Shown: positions 1 through 6,484, numbered from the stretch's first letter. The stretch is 6,897 nt of DNA from UBA9732 sp963609725 (GCA_963609725.1 CAVDLI010000079.1:1-6897), one strand, 5' to 3'. Made by a program: numbers and translations. The notes: generated by a model from the sequence alone, not told the origin.

Positions 1-138
1 GTTTACAATAGAAGCTTTGGACGGCTTTGTGTTGCATTTACTTTTTCAATCGGCCTTTCATAAAGTGTTGAGTTGTTTTTTCAACTAGTGTGGAGCAATG
101 TCAAAAAAAATGTTAGTATGCATTTGCCGGAGGACAAT
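1..138. other. Leader region upstream of ychF, no gene seen
   Basis: I see no coding region here. It holds one arm of the window-spanning inverted repeat (17-50), a TTGCATTTA element (32-40), a CATAAAG box (59-65), a small hairpin AGTTG-TTTTTT-CAACT (71-86), a CTAGTG box (85-90) and the Shine-Dalgarno sequence GGAGG (129-133) of ychF. I could not find a convincing -35/-10 pair, so the ychF promoter may lie further upstream or be non-consensus. Confidence 0.5.
17..50 (+). repeat. Left arm of a 34-bp perfect inverted repeat
   Basis: These 34 bases, starting TTGGACGGC and ending TTTTTCAAT, recur exactly and in inverse orientation at 6848-6881. The match stops cleanly on both sides (T versus C before it, C versus T after it). 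The arm includes a TGCATTTAC core like the 18-bp intergenic repeats elsewhere in the window, so it is probably a better-conserved member of a dispersed family rather than the end of a defined mobile element. No transposase lies between the arms. Confidence 0.9.
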
Positions 139-1242
139 ATGGGACTTAATTGTGGTATTGTTGGACTTCCAAATGTTGGAAAATCCACGATTTTTTCTGC
201 TTTGACAAGCGCACCAGCAGAATCTGCAAATTATCCGTTTTGTACAATTGAACCAAACGTTGGAATAGTGAATGTTCCTGATTCACGTCTTGATAAAATT
301 GTTGAGCTTATACCAACAGCAAAAGTTATTCCTGCTGTTACTGAGTTTGTAGACATTGCAGGTCTTGTAGCAGGAGCTTCTAAGGGTGAAGGCCTTGGAA
401 ATAAGTTCTTAGCCAATATTAGAGAGGTTGGAATAATTGCTCATGTTGTACGTTGTTTTGATAATCCAGATATCATTCATGTAAATAACAAGATAGATCC
501 GGCCGGTGATATAGAAACTATAAACATAGAACTTGCTCTTGCAGACTGGGAAACTGTAGACAAGCGTTATCAAAAACAAAGTAAGCTTGCCCGTATTTCT
601 AAAGATGCAAAAGATGCTGCAGCATTAGTTCCAATTTATGAAAAACTTCTTGCCGGTTTAAGCCAAGGTCAAAGCGCACGAAGTATTATTACAGATCCTG
701 AAGAAAGAGCTTTAGTTTATGATCTTCATTTGATAACTATGAAGCCTGTTATTTTTGTGTGTAATATAGACGAAGATGCCATTGGACAAGACAATGACTA
801 TGTTAAGACTGTCAAAGAAATTGCAGCTAAAGAGAATTCTCCAGTAGTGTGCATATGTGGCAAAGCAGAATCTGAGATTGCGGCATTGGATACTTCTGAA
901 GAACGAAGTGAATTTTTAGAAGCATTAGGGCTTGAAGAAAGTGGCATGAATGTTCTAATTCGCACAGCTTATGAAACATTAGGTCTTAGAACTTTCTTTA
1001 CAGCCGGCTCTGACGAGGATAGAGCATGGACATTCCGTGCTGGTTATAAAGCACCACAGGCAGCTGGAGTAATTCACACTGATTTTGAAAGAGGTTTCAT
1101 TAAAGCTGAAGTTTATAGTTGTGAAGACCTTTTTAAGTACAAAAGTGAAGCAAAAGTAAAAGAAGCAGGAAAACTTCGAATAGAAGGTAAAGAATATATT
1201 GTCCAAGATGGCGATATCATGCACTTTAGGTTCAATGTATGA
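139..1242 (+). CDS. ychF: YchF/OLA1-family ribosome-associated ATPase
   Basis: This is a 367-residue P-loop NTPase of the Obg-related YchF (OLA1) family, close to the usual 360-odd residues. Family members bind ribosomes, prefer ATP over GTP, and are linked to translation and oxidative-stress responses; they act in the cytosol. Visible motifs are the P-loop GLPNVGKST (residues 9-17), the switch/G2 region NYPFCTIEPNVG, the G3 motif DIAGL (72-76) followed by the family signature GASKGEGLGN, and NIDE (209-212) in place of the GTP-specific NKxD, which is the family hallmark of ATP preference. A TGS domain fills about residues 282-365, ending in DGDIMHFRF. I chose the ATG at 139 because MGLNCGIVGLPNVGKST matches the standard N-terminus and GGAGG lies 5 nt upstream; an in-frame start at 73 would add 22 residues unlike the family. 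The stop overlaps the next gene's start. Confidence 0.97.
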   Translation: MGLNCGIVGLPNVGKSTIFSALTSAPAESANYPFCTIEPNVGIVNVPDSRLDKIVELIPTAKVIPAVTEFVDIAGLVAGASKGEGLGNKFLANIREVGIIAHVVRCFDNPDIIHVNNKIDPAGDIETINIELALADWETVDKRYQKQSKLARISKDAKDAAALVPIYEKLLAGLSQGQSARSIITDPEERALVYDLHLITMKPVIFVCNIDEDAIGQDNDYVKTVKEIAAKENSPVVCICGKAESEIAALDTSEERSEFLEALGLEESGMNVLIRTAYETLGLRTFFTAGSDEDRAWTFRAGYKAPQAAGVIHTDFERGFIKAEVYSCEDLFKYKSEAKVKEAGKLRIEGKEYIVQDGDIMHFRFNV

Positions 1243-2015
1243 CAGGCTCTTGTACTATGGACAGTAATTTTGATTTTTTTAACGCTTTGCCTGATTTTTC
1301 TAATTTATCTTTACCTAATGATGAGTTTCTTGTCTCTATAAAGGGTATTGTAGTTCACGGGAAAGGCTTTGGTCGTTTTTTAAGTATCCCAACAGCCAAT
1401 ATAAAGACATCTTGTGATATTTCTTTTTTACAAGAAGGCGTTTATTGTTCTTTGATTAAGGTTGATGACATTGTACGTCCCGGAACTGTGAATATTGGTA
1501 GAAGGCCCACTGTAGATAATCTTCAAAAAATCACTATTGAGGTTAATATTCTTGATTTTAATGATGATATTTATGGCAAAGAAGTAACACTGGATGTTTA
1601 TAAATTACTGCGCCCAACGCAAAGGTTTGAATCATTAGCACAGTTAATTTGTCAAATTAGGAATGACAGCCTGTCAACTCTTGATTACTTTGGGTTGAGT
1701 CTAAAGAAAGATGGGGTAGAGTTCAAACTTGATGTCAATACCATTGTTTTTGGAGATAAGATTTTTGGGGATAAAACCATAAAATTGGAAGACAAGAGTA
1801 TCGGTTTATTATTTATCCTTCTTCTTAATCCTAGTTGCGCTTTTAGTTTTGAGCAAATTTACCAGTCCGTGTGGCATGAAAGCGTACGTCGTGAAAGCTG
1901 TGAAAAAATAGAGAGTTTAGTAAATCAAGTAAACGAGATTTTGTGCGCCAATCACGTGCCGTATGTTATCCAAATTACAGACAATAATTACAAAATTGCG
2001 CGAAAGAGCCTATAA
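1239..2015 (+). CDS. Riboflavin kinase domain fused to an OmpR-type winged helix-like domain
   Basis: The product has 258 residues. Residues about 33-145 form an ATP-dependent riboflavin kinase domain (riboflavin to FMN): the glycine-rich GKGFGR (41-46), the Mg/ATP-binding PTAN (51-54), GVY (67-69), NIGRRPT (85-91), E101 at the position of the catalytic glutamate, YG (112-113) and LRP (124-126). The usual LG before PTAN is LS. The N-terminal FAD-synthetase domain of bifunctional RibF is absent; only about 33 unrelated residues precede the kinase. Residues about 160-255 read as an OmpR/PhoB C-terminal winged helix: a strand pair, IKLEDKSIGLLFILLLNP, FSFEQIYQSVW, a possible recognition helix (about 216-235) and a final hairpin ending NNYKI where the family has GY. 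That helix is not strongly basic, so DNA binding is inferred, not shown. ATG at 1239 overlaps the ychF TGA, with AGG 8 nt upstream; ATG at 1257 is an alternative. The kinase call is firm; the C-terminal call is moderate. Confidence 0.88.
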   Translation: MTGSCTMDSNFDFFNALPDFSNLSLPNDEFLVSIKGIVVHGKGFGRFLSIPTANIKTSCDISFLQEGVYCSLIKVDDIVRPGTVNIGRRPTVDNLQKITIEVNILDFNDDIYGKEVTLDVYKLLRPTQRFESLAQLICQIRNDSLSTLDYFGLSLKKDGVEFKLDVNTIVFGDKIFGDKTIKLEDKSIGLLFILLLNPSCAFSFEQIYQSVWHESVRRESCEKIESLVNQVNEILCANHVPYVIQITDNNYKIARKSL

Positions 2016-2072
2016 GAGGGTTTGCAAAAAGAGATTTGTGAAATTTGGATTAATGTAATAGCAGTTTGCAAA
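2016..2072. repeat. Degenerate TTTGCAAA hairpin-type repeat between convergent genes
   Basis: Two copies of the self-complementary TTTGCAAA (2021-2028 and 2065-2072) bracket about 36 bases. The order GAGG-TTTGCAAAA-GAGAT-TGTGAA and then GCAG-TTTGCAAA follows the hairpin element at 3000-3047, with roughly 18-20 extra bases in the middle, so this looks like a second, decayed copy. It fills the whole gap between the convergent kinase and lipoprotein genes and might act as a weak terminator, but no proper T-tract follows it on either strand. Confidence 0.55.
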
Positions 2073-2074
2073 GT

Positions 2075-2851
2075 TTAGTATTCTAAATAGAAATAAATTG
2101 GCTCGTGAAGCAGTAAAAAGTCAATTAGAGGAAATGAAAATTCAATTGTTTTGGTATTTTTTGCAGTGCCATTGTGTTGTGTAACTGCTTTTGGCGCAAT
2201 AACTTGAATTGTAATTGTTGAATTTTCTATTTCATCTGGACATTCTTCTCCAAGAATAAAACCCATCATTTCTAAATAATCGTTTTTTGTGAGGTCGTGG
2301 TTGTATAAAGGGCCGTAGACTTCAAAATTTGGATTTGCCAAAAATGGTAAAATTTGTGTTAGTTCGTCATAGTTTTCTAAACTTATTTTTATCTCAATAT
2401 GGGTTTTATTTCCGTTTTTGGTAGTTTTGATTATACTTTGGTTTTTATTGCCATTTGAAAGGTCTATTACAAGTGTATTGAAATCTTCAAAAGAAAAATC
2501 TCCCACATAAGAATTCTCATTTGTTTTATTGAAATTAACGCTACTTGTTGTATTTGAATTTTTAAGATTTTGTACAAAATCATTCATTGCAACATCAGTA
2601 ATTGCATCATCTTGACCATTTTGGCTACTTGCATCCCAATTTGACAAATCTTCCATCACGCTTACAAAATAGTCACTTACTTCTAAATTGATGTTGTCTT
2701 TGCCATTCATTTTATTTGTACTTGAAAAAGTTAACTGGTTTGTAACTTGGCAAGAAGAAAGCAAAAAAGATACTAAAATTGTGAAAGTTGTGAAAGCAAC
2801 AACGAATTTCCGTCTGCTTGTTTTATTATTTCTAAGAAGTTTTTTATTCAT
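2075..2851 (-). CDS. Putative lipoprotein of unknown function
   Basis: The product is a 258-residue putative lipoprotein. The N-terminus has a basic stretch (MNKKLLRNNKTSRRK), a hydrophobic segment (about residues 16-31) and a lipobox LSSC with the acylated cysteine at position 34, of the relaxed spirochaetal type. The mature protein is rich in Asn, Ser and Thr and looks like alternating beta strands, with no catalytic motif I can name. A final segment of about 45 residues, from TIQVIAPKAV to the end, loosely recalls the LppM-like beta fold, but this is a weak impression. I chose ATG (complement of 2849-2851) because it starts a normal signal sequence; an in-frame TTG at 2887 would add 12 residues with no better Shine-Dalgarno. 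It converges on the kinase gene and diverges from the exported-protein gene at 3093, so it is probably a single-gene transcript. The location (inner or outer membrane) cannot be told. Confidence 0.85.
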   Translation of the reverse strand: MNKKLLRNNKTSRRKFVVAFTTFTILVSFLLSSCQVTNQLTFSSTNKMNGKDNINLEVSDYFVSVMEDLSNWDASSQNGQDDAITDVAMNDFVQNLKNSNTTSSVNFNKTNENSYVGDFSFEDFNTLVIDLSNGNKNQSIIKTTKNGNKTHIEIKISLENYDELTQILPFLANPNFEVYGPLYNHDLTKNDYLEMMGFILGEECPDEIENSTITIQVIAPKAVTQHNGTAKNTKTIEFSFPLIDFLLLHEPIYFYLEY

Positions 2852-2912
2852 GTAAATCACTATAAACTTAGCAAAGTCGTTTGGCAATGATTGATTTTAT
2901 TACTGTACTTTT

Positions 2913-2943
2913 GTTATATTGTGCGCTCATAGTGTGATATGAG
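2913..2943 (-). promoter_or_regulatory. Candidate promoter and operator-like palindrome for the lipoprotein gene
   Basis: On the - strand, TATAAC (complement of 2913-2918) could be a -10 element, about 60 nt upstream of the chosen ATG. Seven bases upstream of it lies a perfect inverted repeat, CTCATA-N6-TATGAG (2926-2943), where the -35 element should be; no TTGACA-like hexamer is present. A palindrome in that position fits a protein-binding site, but a single 6-bp inverted repeat in AT-rich DNA can occur by chance. Confidence 0.3.
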
Positions 2944-2999
2944 AAGTTAAAAGGTCGAATGTGCAAGTAAAAAGTTGTTTGCATTTACGTAGATATTTT

Positions 3000-3047
3000 A
3001 GAGGTTTTTGCAAAATGAGATGTGAAGGCAGTTTTGCAAAAACCTCT
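3000..3047. repeat. Perfect 16-bp-stem hairpin element
   Basis: The left arm (3000-3015, starting AGAGGTTTTTGC) and right arm (3032-3047, ending AAAAACCTCT) are perfectly complementary and enclose a 16-base loop. Neither strand has a T-run directly after the stem, so it does not look like an intrinsic terminator. A small REP/MITE-like palindromic repeat, or a structured leader if transcribed, fits better. Confidence 0.8.
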
Positions 3048-3061
3048 TAAGAGTGTATTTA
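3034..3061 (+). promoter_or_regulatory. Weak candidate promoter of the exported-protein gene
   Basis: TTGCAA (3034-3039) and TATTTA (3056-3061) are separated by 16 bases and would start transcription near 3068, about 25 nt upstream of the ATG at 3093. The -35 would lie within the hairpin's right arm and the -10 inside a TGTATTTACG repeat. In AT-rich DNA such matches are common, so this is only a suggestion. Confidence 0.25.
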
Positions 3062-3092
3062 CGTAGAACGTTGTCTAGAAGTGGAATTGTGT

Positions 3093-3755
3093 ATGAAAAG
3101 GTGTATGAAAAACATTAGCGCTAAACATTTTATTTTTTCTTTAATTTATATATTAATCTTAATTTTTCCTGTTTTTAGTGATGTGTCAAATGATGTAGAG
3201 GTTCCTTCTCTTGGAACTGGAGCTTGGAACGGGATATATATTTGGGATAATCCCACAGAAACAAATAATCGTGGTAAATGTACTCAAATTGTTTTCCAAG
3301 TAAAAGAAGTTCAACTTGAAGACGGGCAGTATTCTTTTGAAGTTTTTGATGCTTCAAGTCTTCCAACTCTTCGTCGTATCTTTCCAGTAGAGTACATGCC
3401 AGAAGACGGGTATCAATGGCACAAATGGGATGAAGATAGCTCTTTGGGTGATAATTACAGAATAAACGCTAAGAAATTCAATACAACTTCAGTTTCACCC
3501 ACTAAATGGAGAGTCAAATATGTAAAAATGGATGGTCTTACTGGTTCTTGTAAAATAGAAACAATTGCTTTTATTTTTACAGTAAACACAGAAAATTATT
3601 TTACTTTGCGTATAAATAGCCAAACTGGAGCGCAAGAACTTGCATTTACAATGGACGGAGACAGTATTGCAAGCCTTGGTCTTTTTTATAATCCGGCTCC
3701 AGGAGATGAAGGAAAAAAAGTTTTTGTATTAACAAAGGAAAAATCTCTTGAATAA
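3093..3755 (+). CDS. Small exported protein of unknown function
   Basis: The product has 220 residues. A clear signal peptide begins MKRCMKNISAKHF, has a hydrophobic core at about residues 13-28, and probably ends at VFS|D after residue 29, giving a mature protein of about 190 residues in the periplasm or outside the cell. There is no lipobox cysteine and no other membrane segment. The mature part starts with a Trp-rich segment (GAWNGIYIWDNP), has another around YQWHKWDEDS, and looks mainly beta-stranded; I recognise no family and see no catalytic motif. Start choice: ATG 3093 has GTGGA 7 nt upstream; GTG 3081 and ATG 3105 are in frame, but the first puts extra residues before the signal peptide and the second has only a too-close AAGG. 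The gene stands alone between a divergent gene and the topA promoter. No hairpin terminator is visible after the stop. Confidence 0.82.
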   Translation: MKRCMKNISAKHFIFSLIYILILIFPVFSDVSNDVEVPSLGTGAWNGIYIWDNPTETNNRGKCTQIVFQVKEVQLEDGQYSFEVFDASSLPTLRRIFPVEYMPEDGYQWHKWDEDSSLGDNYRINAKKFNTTSVSPTKWRVKYVKMDGLTGSCKIETIAFIFTVNTENYFTLRINSQTGAQELAFTMDGDSIASLGLFYNPAPGDEGKKVFVLTKEKSLE

Positions 3756-3764
3756 TTTTTATTG

Positions 3765-3793
3765 TTGACAACATTTCATCTCATCTTTATATA
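3765..3793 (+). promoter_or_regulatory. Near-consensus sigma-70-type promoter for topA
   Basis: TTGACA (3765-3770), a 17-base spacer and TATATA (3788-3793) match the housekeeping promoter consensus at 11 of 12 hexamer positions. Transcription should begin near 3800, giving an untranslated leader of about 160 nt before the topA ATG. It sits 10 bases beyond the stop of the exported-protein gene, so topA probably has its own transcript. Confidence 0.75.
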
Positions 3794-3801
3794 TAAGGAA
3801 C

Positions 3802-3879
3802 TGCATTTATGTAGGAAGTTGCATTTGCATAAAAGACTGCACTTAAGCACTCTTTGGTATTTGCATTTAATTTAGAATG
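3802..3879 (+). repeat. Degenerate 18-bp repeats in the topA leader
   Basis: Units starting TGCATTTA or a close variant begin at 3802, 3820, 3838 and 3862. The first three are spaced exactly 18 bases; the fourth comes after 24. The first unit reads TGCATTTATGTAGGAAGT and the others keep mainly the first eight bases. Related units occur at 2980, 3054, 6802 and in the 34-bp inverted repeat. They begin right after the predicted topA transcription start and so would be in its 5' untranslated leader. Confidence 0.7.
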
Positions 3880-3958
3880 TGTCATAAAGGTTTTTGAATA
3901 ACACTTCAATAGTGTAAAAGTCATACTAGTGGCATGGAATGGAACAAGGAGCCTGTCA

Positions 3959-6484
3959 ATGGGGGAGAAGAAACTAATTATAGTTGAGTCACCAACTAAA
4001 GCAAAAACAATAAGAAACTTTTTGGGTGACGATTGCACAGTTGTTGCAAGTAATGGGCATGTTAGAACTCTTCCCAAAAACGATTTGTGCATAGATGTCA
4101 AAAATGGTTACAAGCCAAAGTACATCATAGATGAGAGTAAAGAGAAAATAATTTCTCAAATTAAGAATGAACTCAAAAATGCTAAAGAGCTTATTCTTGC
4201 AACTGATGAAGATAGAGAAGGAGAGAGTATAAGCTGGCACTTAGTTGAAGTCTTGAAACCATCTATTCATCCTAGACGTATGGTGTTCCATGAAATTACT
4301 AAGAAAGCAATACTTGAAGCGTTCAAAAATGGTAGAGAAATTGATATGGACTTGGTTCATGCTCAAGAGGCTCGCAGAATTCTTGATAGACTTTATGGTT
4401 ATACTATTTCTCCAGTTCTATGGAAAAAACTTTCAAATAAAAGTTTAAGCGCAGGACGTGTACAATCTCCGGGACTTAGACTTATTGTTGACCGTGAAAA
4501 AACAAGACTTTCATTTAAGAAAGCTGAATACTGGGACGTCAAAGCCACTTTTGGAGAAGGTTTTTGCGCTACAATAGAGCGTCTTAATGGTCAAAAAATT
4601 GCAGATGGTAAAGATTTTGACAGTGAAAGCGGTAAATATTGTGGCTCTTCAAATACAATATTGCTTACAAAAGATGAAGCTCAATCTTTAGTAGAGAGCT
4701 TAAAAGCAAGCTCCTTTAATGTAATAGAAATAAGAGAAAAACAAGTCTCTCAAAAACCTTATCCTCCGTTTATTACAAGTACATTGCAGCAAGAGGGAAA
4801 CAGAAAATTGCATTTATCTGCAAAAGATACAATGAAAATTGCTCAAAGCCTTTATGAAAACGGTTTTATTACTTACATGAGAACAGACAGCCCAACACTA
4901 AGCCAAGAGGGACTCAATGCTGCTAGAGATGCTGTAAGAAGTTTATATGGAGACAGTTTTTTACCAGAACAGCCCAAGCAATACAGTGCAAAAAGTTCAA
5001 ATGCGCAAGAGGCGCATGAAGCAATAAGACCTTCTGGAGAGCATTTTAGAACTCCAGATGAAACAGGTCTTTCCGGCAAAGAACTTGACTTGTATACACT
5101 AATTTGGAAAAGAACTCTTGCTTCTCAAATGAATAATGCTCTTAAGCAAAACACTAATGTTCAAATTGCGGCTACTTGTGATGATGGCCGTAAAGCTGTC
5201 TTTACAGCAACAGGCGTAAGAATTGAGTATCCAGGATTTTTAAGAGTTTATGTAGAAGGCTCTGACGATCCAAATGCTGCTTTAGAGGATAAGGAGTCTC
5301 CACTTCCTAAACTTTCAAATGGTCAAAAACTTGATGCTCAAAAACTTGAAGAAGTAAAACATGAAACAAAAGAACCTAACCGTTATACAGAAGCTTCATT
5401 AGTTCAAACACTTGAAAAACTTGGAATTGGACGACCTTCCACTTATGCATCAATTATAGACCGACTTTTTGAGAAAGATTATATCGTGCGTGAAAATGGG
5501 AATTTAGTTCCAACATTTGTAGGCTTTGGTGTTGTACAACTTTTGGAAGGTTATTTCGCTGACCGTGTAGATTATGGATTTACTCGTGATATGGAAGATG
5601 GCTTAGACCTTATTGCAGAAGGAAAACTTAATGAGCTTGAGTTCTTGAAGAATTTCTATGAAGGAGATAAGGGACTTGAAAAACAAGTCAAAGACAGTGT
5701 TCTTTCAATAAGCTCAAAAGATGTTAAAAAGATTTATTTGCCACAGCTTTCAGAAGAAAACAGCATTAATCTTGGCCCTTATGGCCCTTATGTTAAAGAC
5801 GTAAATGGCAAGTTTGTTTCTGTGCCAAAAGAGTTAACTCCTGCAACTGTTACAAATGAATTAATTCAAAAACTACGAGAAACAGGAAATCTAAATTCAG
5901 CTGATAAACCTAATGGGCCGCAACTTCTTGGAAATGCAAAAGACGGAACTCCAATTCTTTATTGCACAGGCCGTTATGGAGATTATTGGCAACTTGGCGA
6001 CAAATCAGAAAAAAACGAAGTAAAGCGTTTCAAAGTCCCAAAGCAATATATTGGCAATCTTTCAGTATCTCCTGATATTGTCATGAAATATTTCTCACTT
6101 CCAATTTCTATTGGCATTTCTGAAACGGGCGCTCCCATCACTGGCGATATTGGCAAATATGGCCCATATATCAAATGCAATGGAGATTTTAGAAGCGTAA
6201 AAGATGCTAATATTCTTTTCTCTATAACAGAGCAAGAAGCTCGCGACATCTTGAATACGCCAAAAGAGACTAAGAAAAACTCTTCCAAGACTTTCTCTCG
6301 TGCAGTCCAACCTTTTGTAGATTTTGGAGATTACGAGGGCAAACCTCTTGGACTTTACCAAGGAAGATATGGTTTTTATCTCAAGCATGGCGACTCTAAT
6401 GTACGAATTGCAAAAGAATACCAAAAGGACGAGAATGCTTGCAAAGAAATGACAAAACAGACAGCTATTTCTTTTCTTAAATAA
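3959..6484 (+). CDS. topA: DNA topoisomerase I (type IA)
   Basis: The product has 841 residues and relaxes negatively supercoiled DNA by single-strand cleavage and passage. The TOPRIM domain holds the conserved Glu10 in IIVESPTKAK and the acidic motif ATDEDREGE (81-89, with D83 and D85 as metal ligands). The catalytic tyrosine is Tyr306 in GFITYMRTDSP, with Arg308 next to it. The core runs to about residue 590. The tail has no CxxC zinc ribbons, unlike the E. coli enzyme; instead four topoisomerase C-terminal repeats are centred on GPYGPYV (606-612), GRYGDYW (671-677), GKYGPYI (732-738) and GRYGFYL (802-808). The ATG at 3959 is supported by AAGGAG 7 nt upstream and by the standard N-terminus; an in-frame GTG at 3929 would add 10 unlikely residues. 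Transcription probably comes from the promoter at 3765-3793, through a repeat-filled leader. The gene looks intact. Confidence 0.98.
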   Translation: MGEKKLIIVESPTKAKTIRNFLGDDCTVVASNGHVRTLPKNDLCIDVKNGYKPKYIIDESKEKIISQIKNELKNAKELILATDEDREGESISWHLVEVLKPSIHPRRMVFHEITKKAILEAFKNGREIDMDLVHAQEARRILDRLYGYTISPVLWKKLSNKSLSAGRVQSPGLRLIVDREKTRLSFKKAEYWDVKATFGEGFCATIERLNGQKIADGKDFDSESGKYCGSSNTILLTKDEAQSLVESLKASSFNVIEIREKQVSQKPYPPFITSTLQQEGNRKLHLSAKDTMKIAQSLYENGFITYMRTDSPTLSQEGLNAARDAVRSLYGDSFLPEQPKQYSAKSSNAQEAHEAIRPSGEHFRTPDETGLSGKELDLYTLIWKRTLASQMNNALKQNTNVQIAATCDDGRKAVFTATGVRIEYPGFLRVYVEGSDDPNAALEDKESPLPKLSNGQKLDAQKLEEVKHETKEPNRYTEASLVQTLEKLGIGRPSTYASIIDRLFEKDYIVRENGNLVPTFVGFGVVQLLEGYFADRVDYGFTRDMEDGLDLIAEGKLNELEFLKNFYEGDKGLEKQVKDSVLSISSKDVKKIYLPQLSEENSINLGPYGPYVKDVNGKFVSVPKELTPATVTNELIQKLRETGNLNSADKPNGPQLLGNAKDGTPILYCTGRYGDYWQLGDKSEKNEVKRFKVPKQYIGNLSVSPDIVMKYFSLPISIGISETGAPITGDIGKYGPYIKCNGDFRSVKDANILFSITEQEARDILNTPKETKKNSSKTFSRAVQPFVDFGDYEGKPLGLYQGRYGFYLKHGDSNVRIAKEYQKDENACKEMTKQTAISFLK

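Larger units (their letters stand above)
2980..3067. repeat. Direct repeats flanking a hairpin element
   Basis: TGCATTTACGTAGA (2980-2993) and TGTATTTACGTAGA (3054-3067) differ at one of 14 positions and bracket the 16-bp-stem hairpin at 3000-3047. Both are members of the 18-bp TGCATTTA family found upstream of topA. The arrangement looks like a small palindromic element placed within or between copies of that repeat. It lies just upstream of the exported-protein gene. Confidence 0.75.

Noticed and set aside
60..100. Integron attC-like site (GTTGAGT next to TTTTCAAC)
   Set aside because: The order and spacing of the core sites are wrong for attC, and the genes here are housekeeping and not cassettes.
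73..138. Longer N-terminus for YchF from a start at 73
   Set aside because: The added 22 residues do not resemble the family, whereas ATG 139 has GGAGG at ideal spacing and gives the standard N-terminus.
1..138. FMN riboswitch upstream of the ychF-riboflavin kinase pair
   Set aside because: I could not find the conserved RFN-element core sequences; the region is short, AT-rich and repeat-like.
3000..3047. Intrinsic terminator
   Set aside because: The stem is excellent but no T-run follows on either strand, and no gene ends just before it on either strand.
3802..3879. CRISPR array
   Set aside because: The units are tandem, degenerate and without unique spacers; no cas genes are present.
3787..4101. 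Open reading frame of 104 codons on the - strand over the topA leader
   Set aside because: It lies opposite the promoter, the repeats and the TopA TOPRIM start; its sequence is explained by those.
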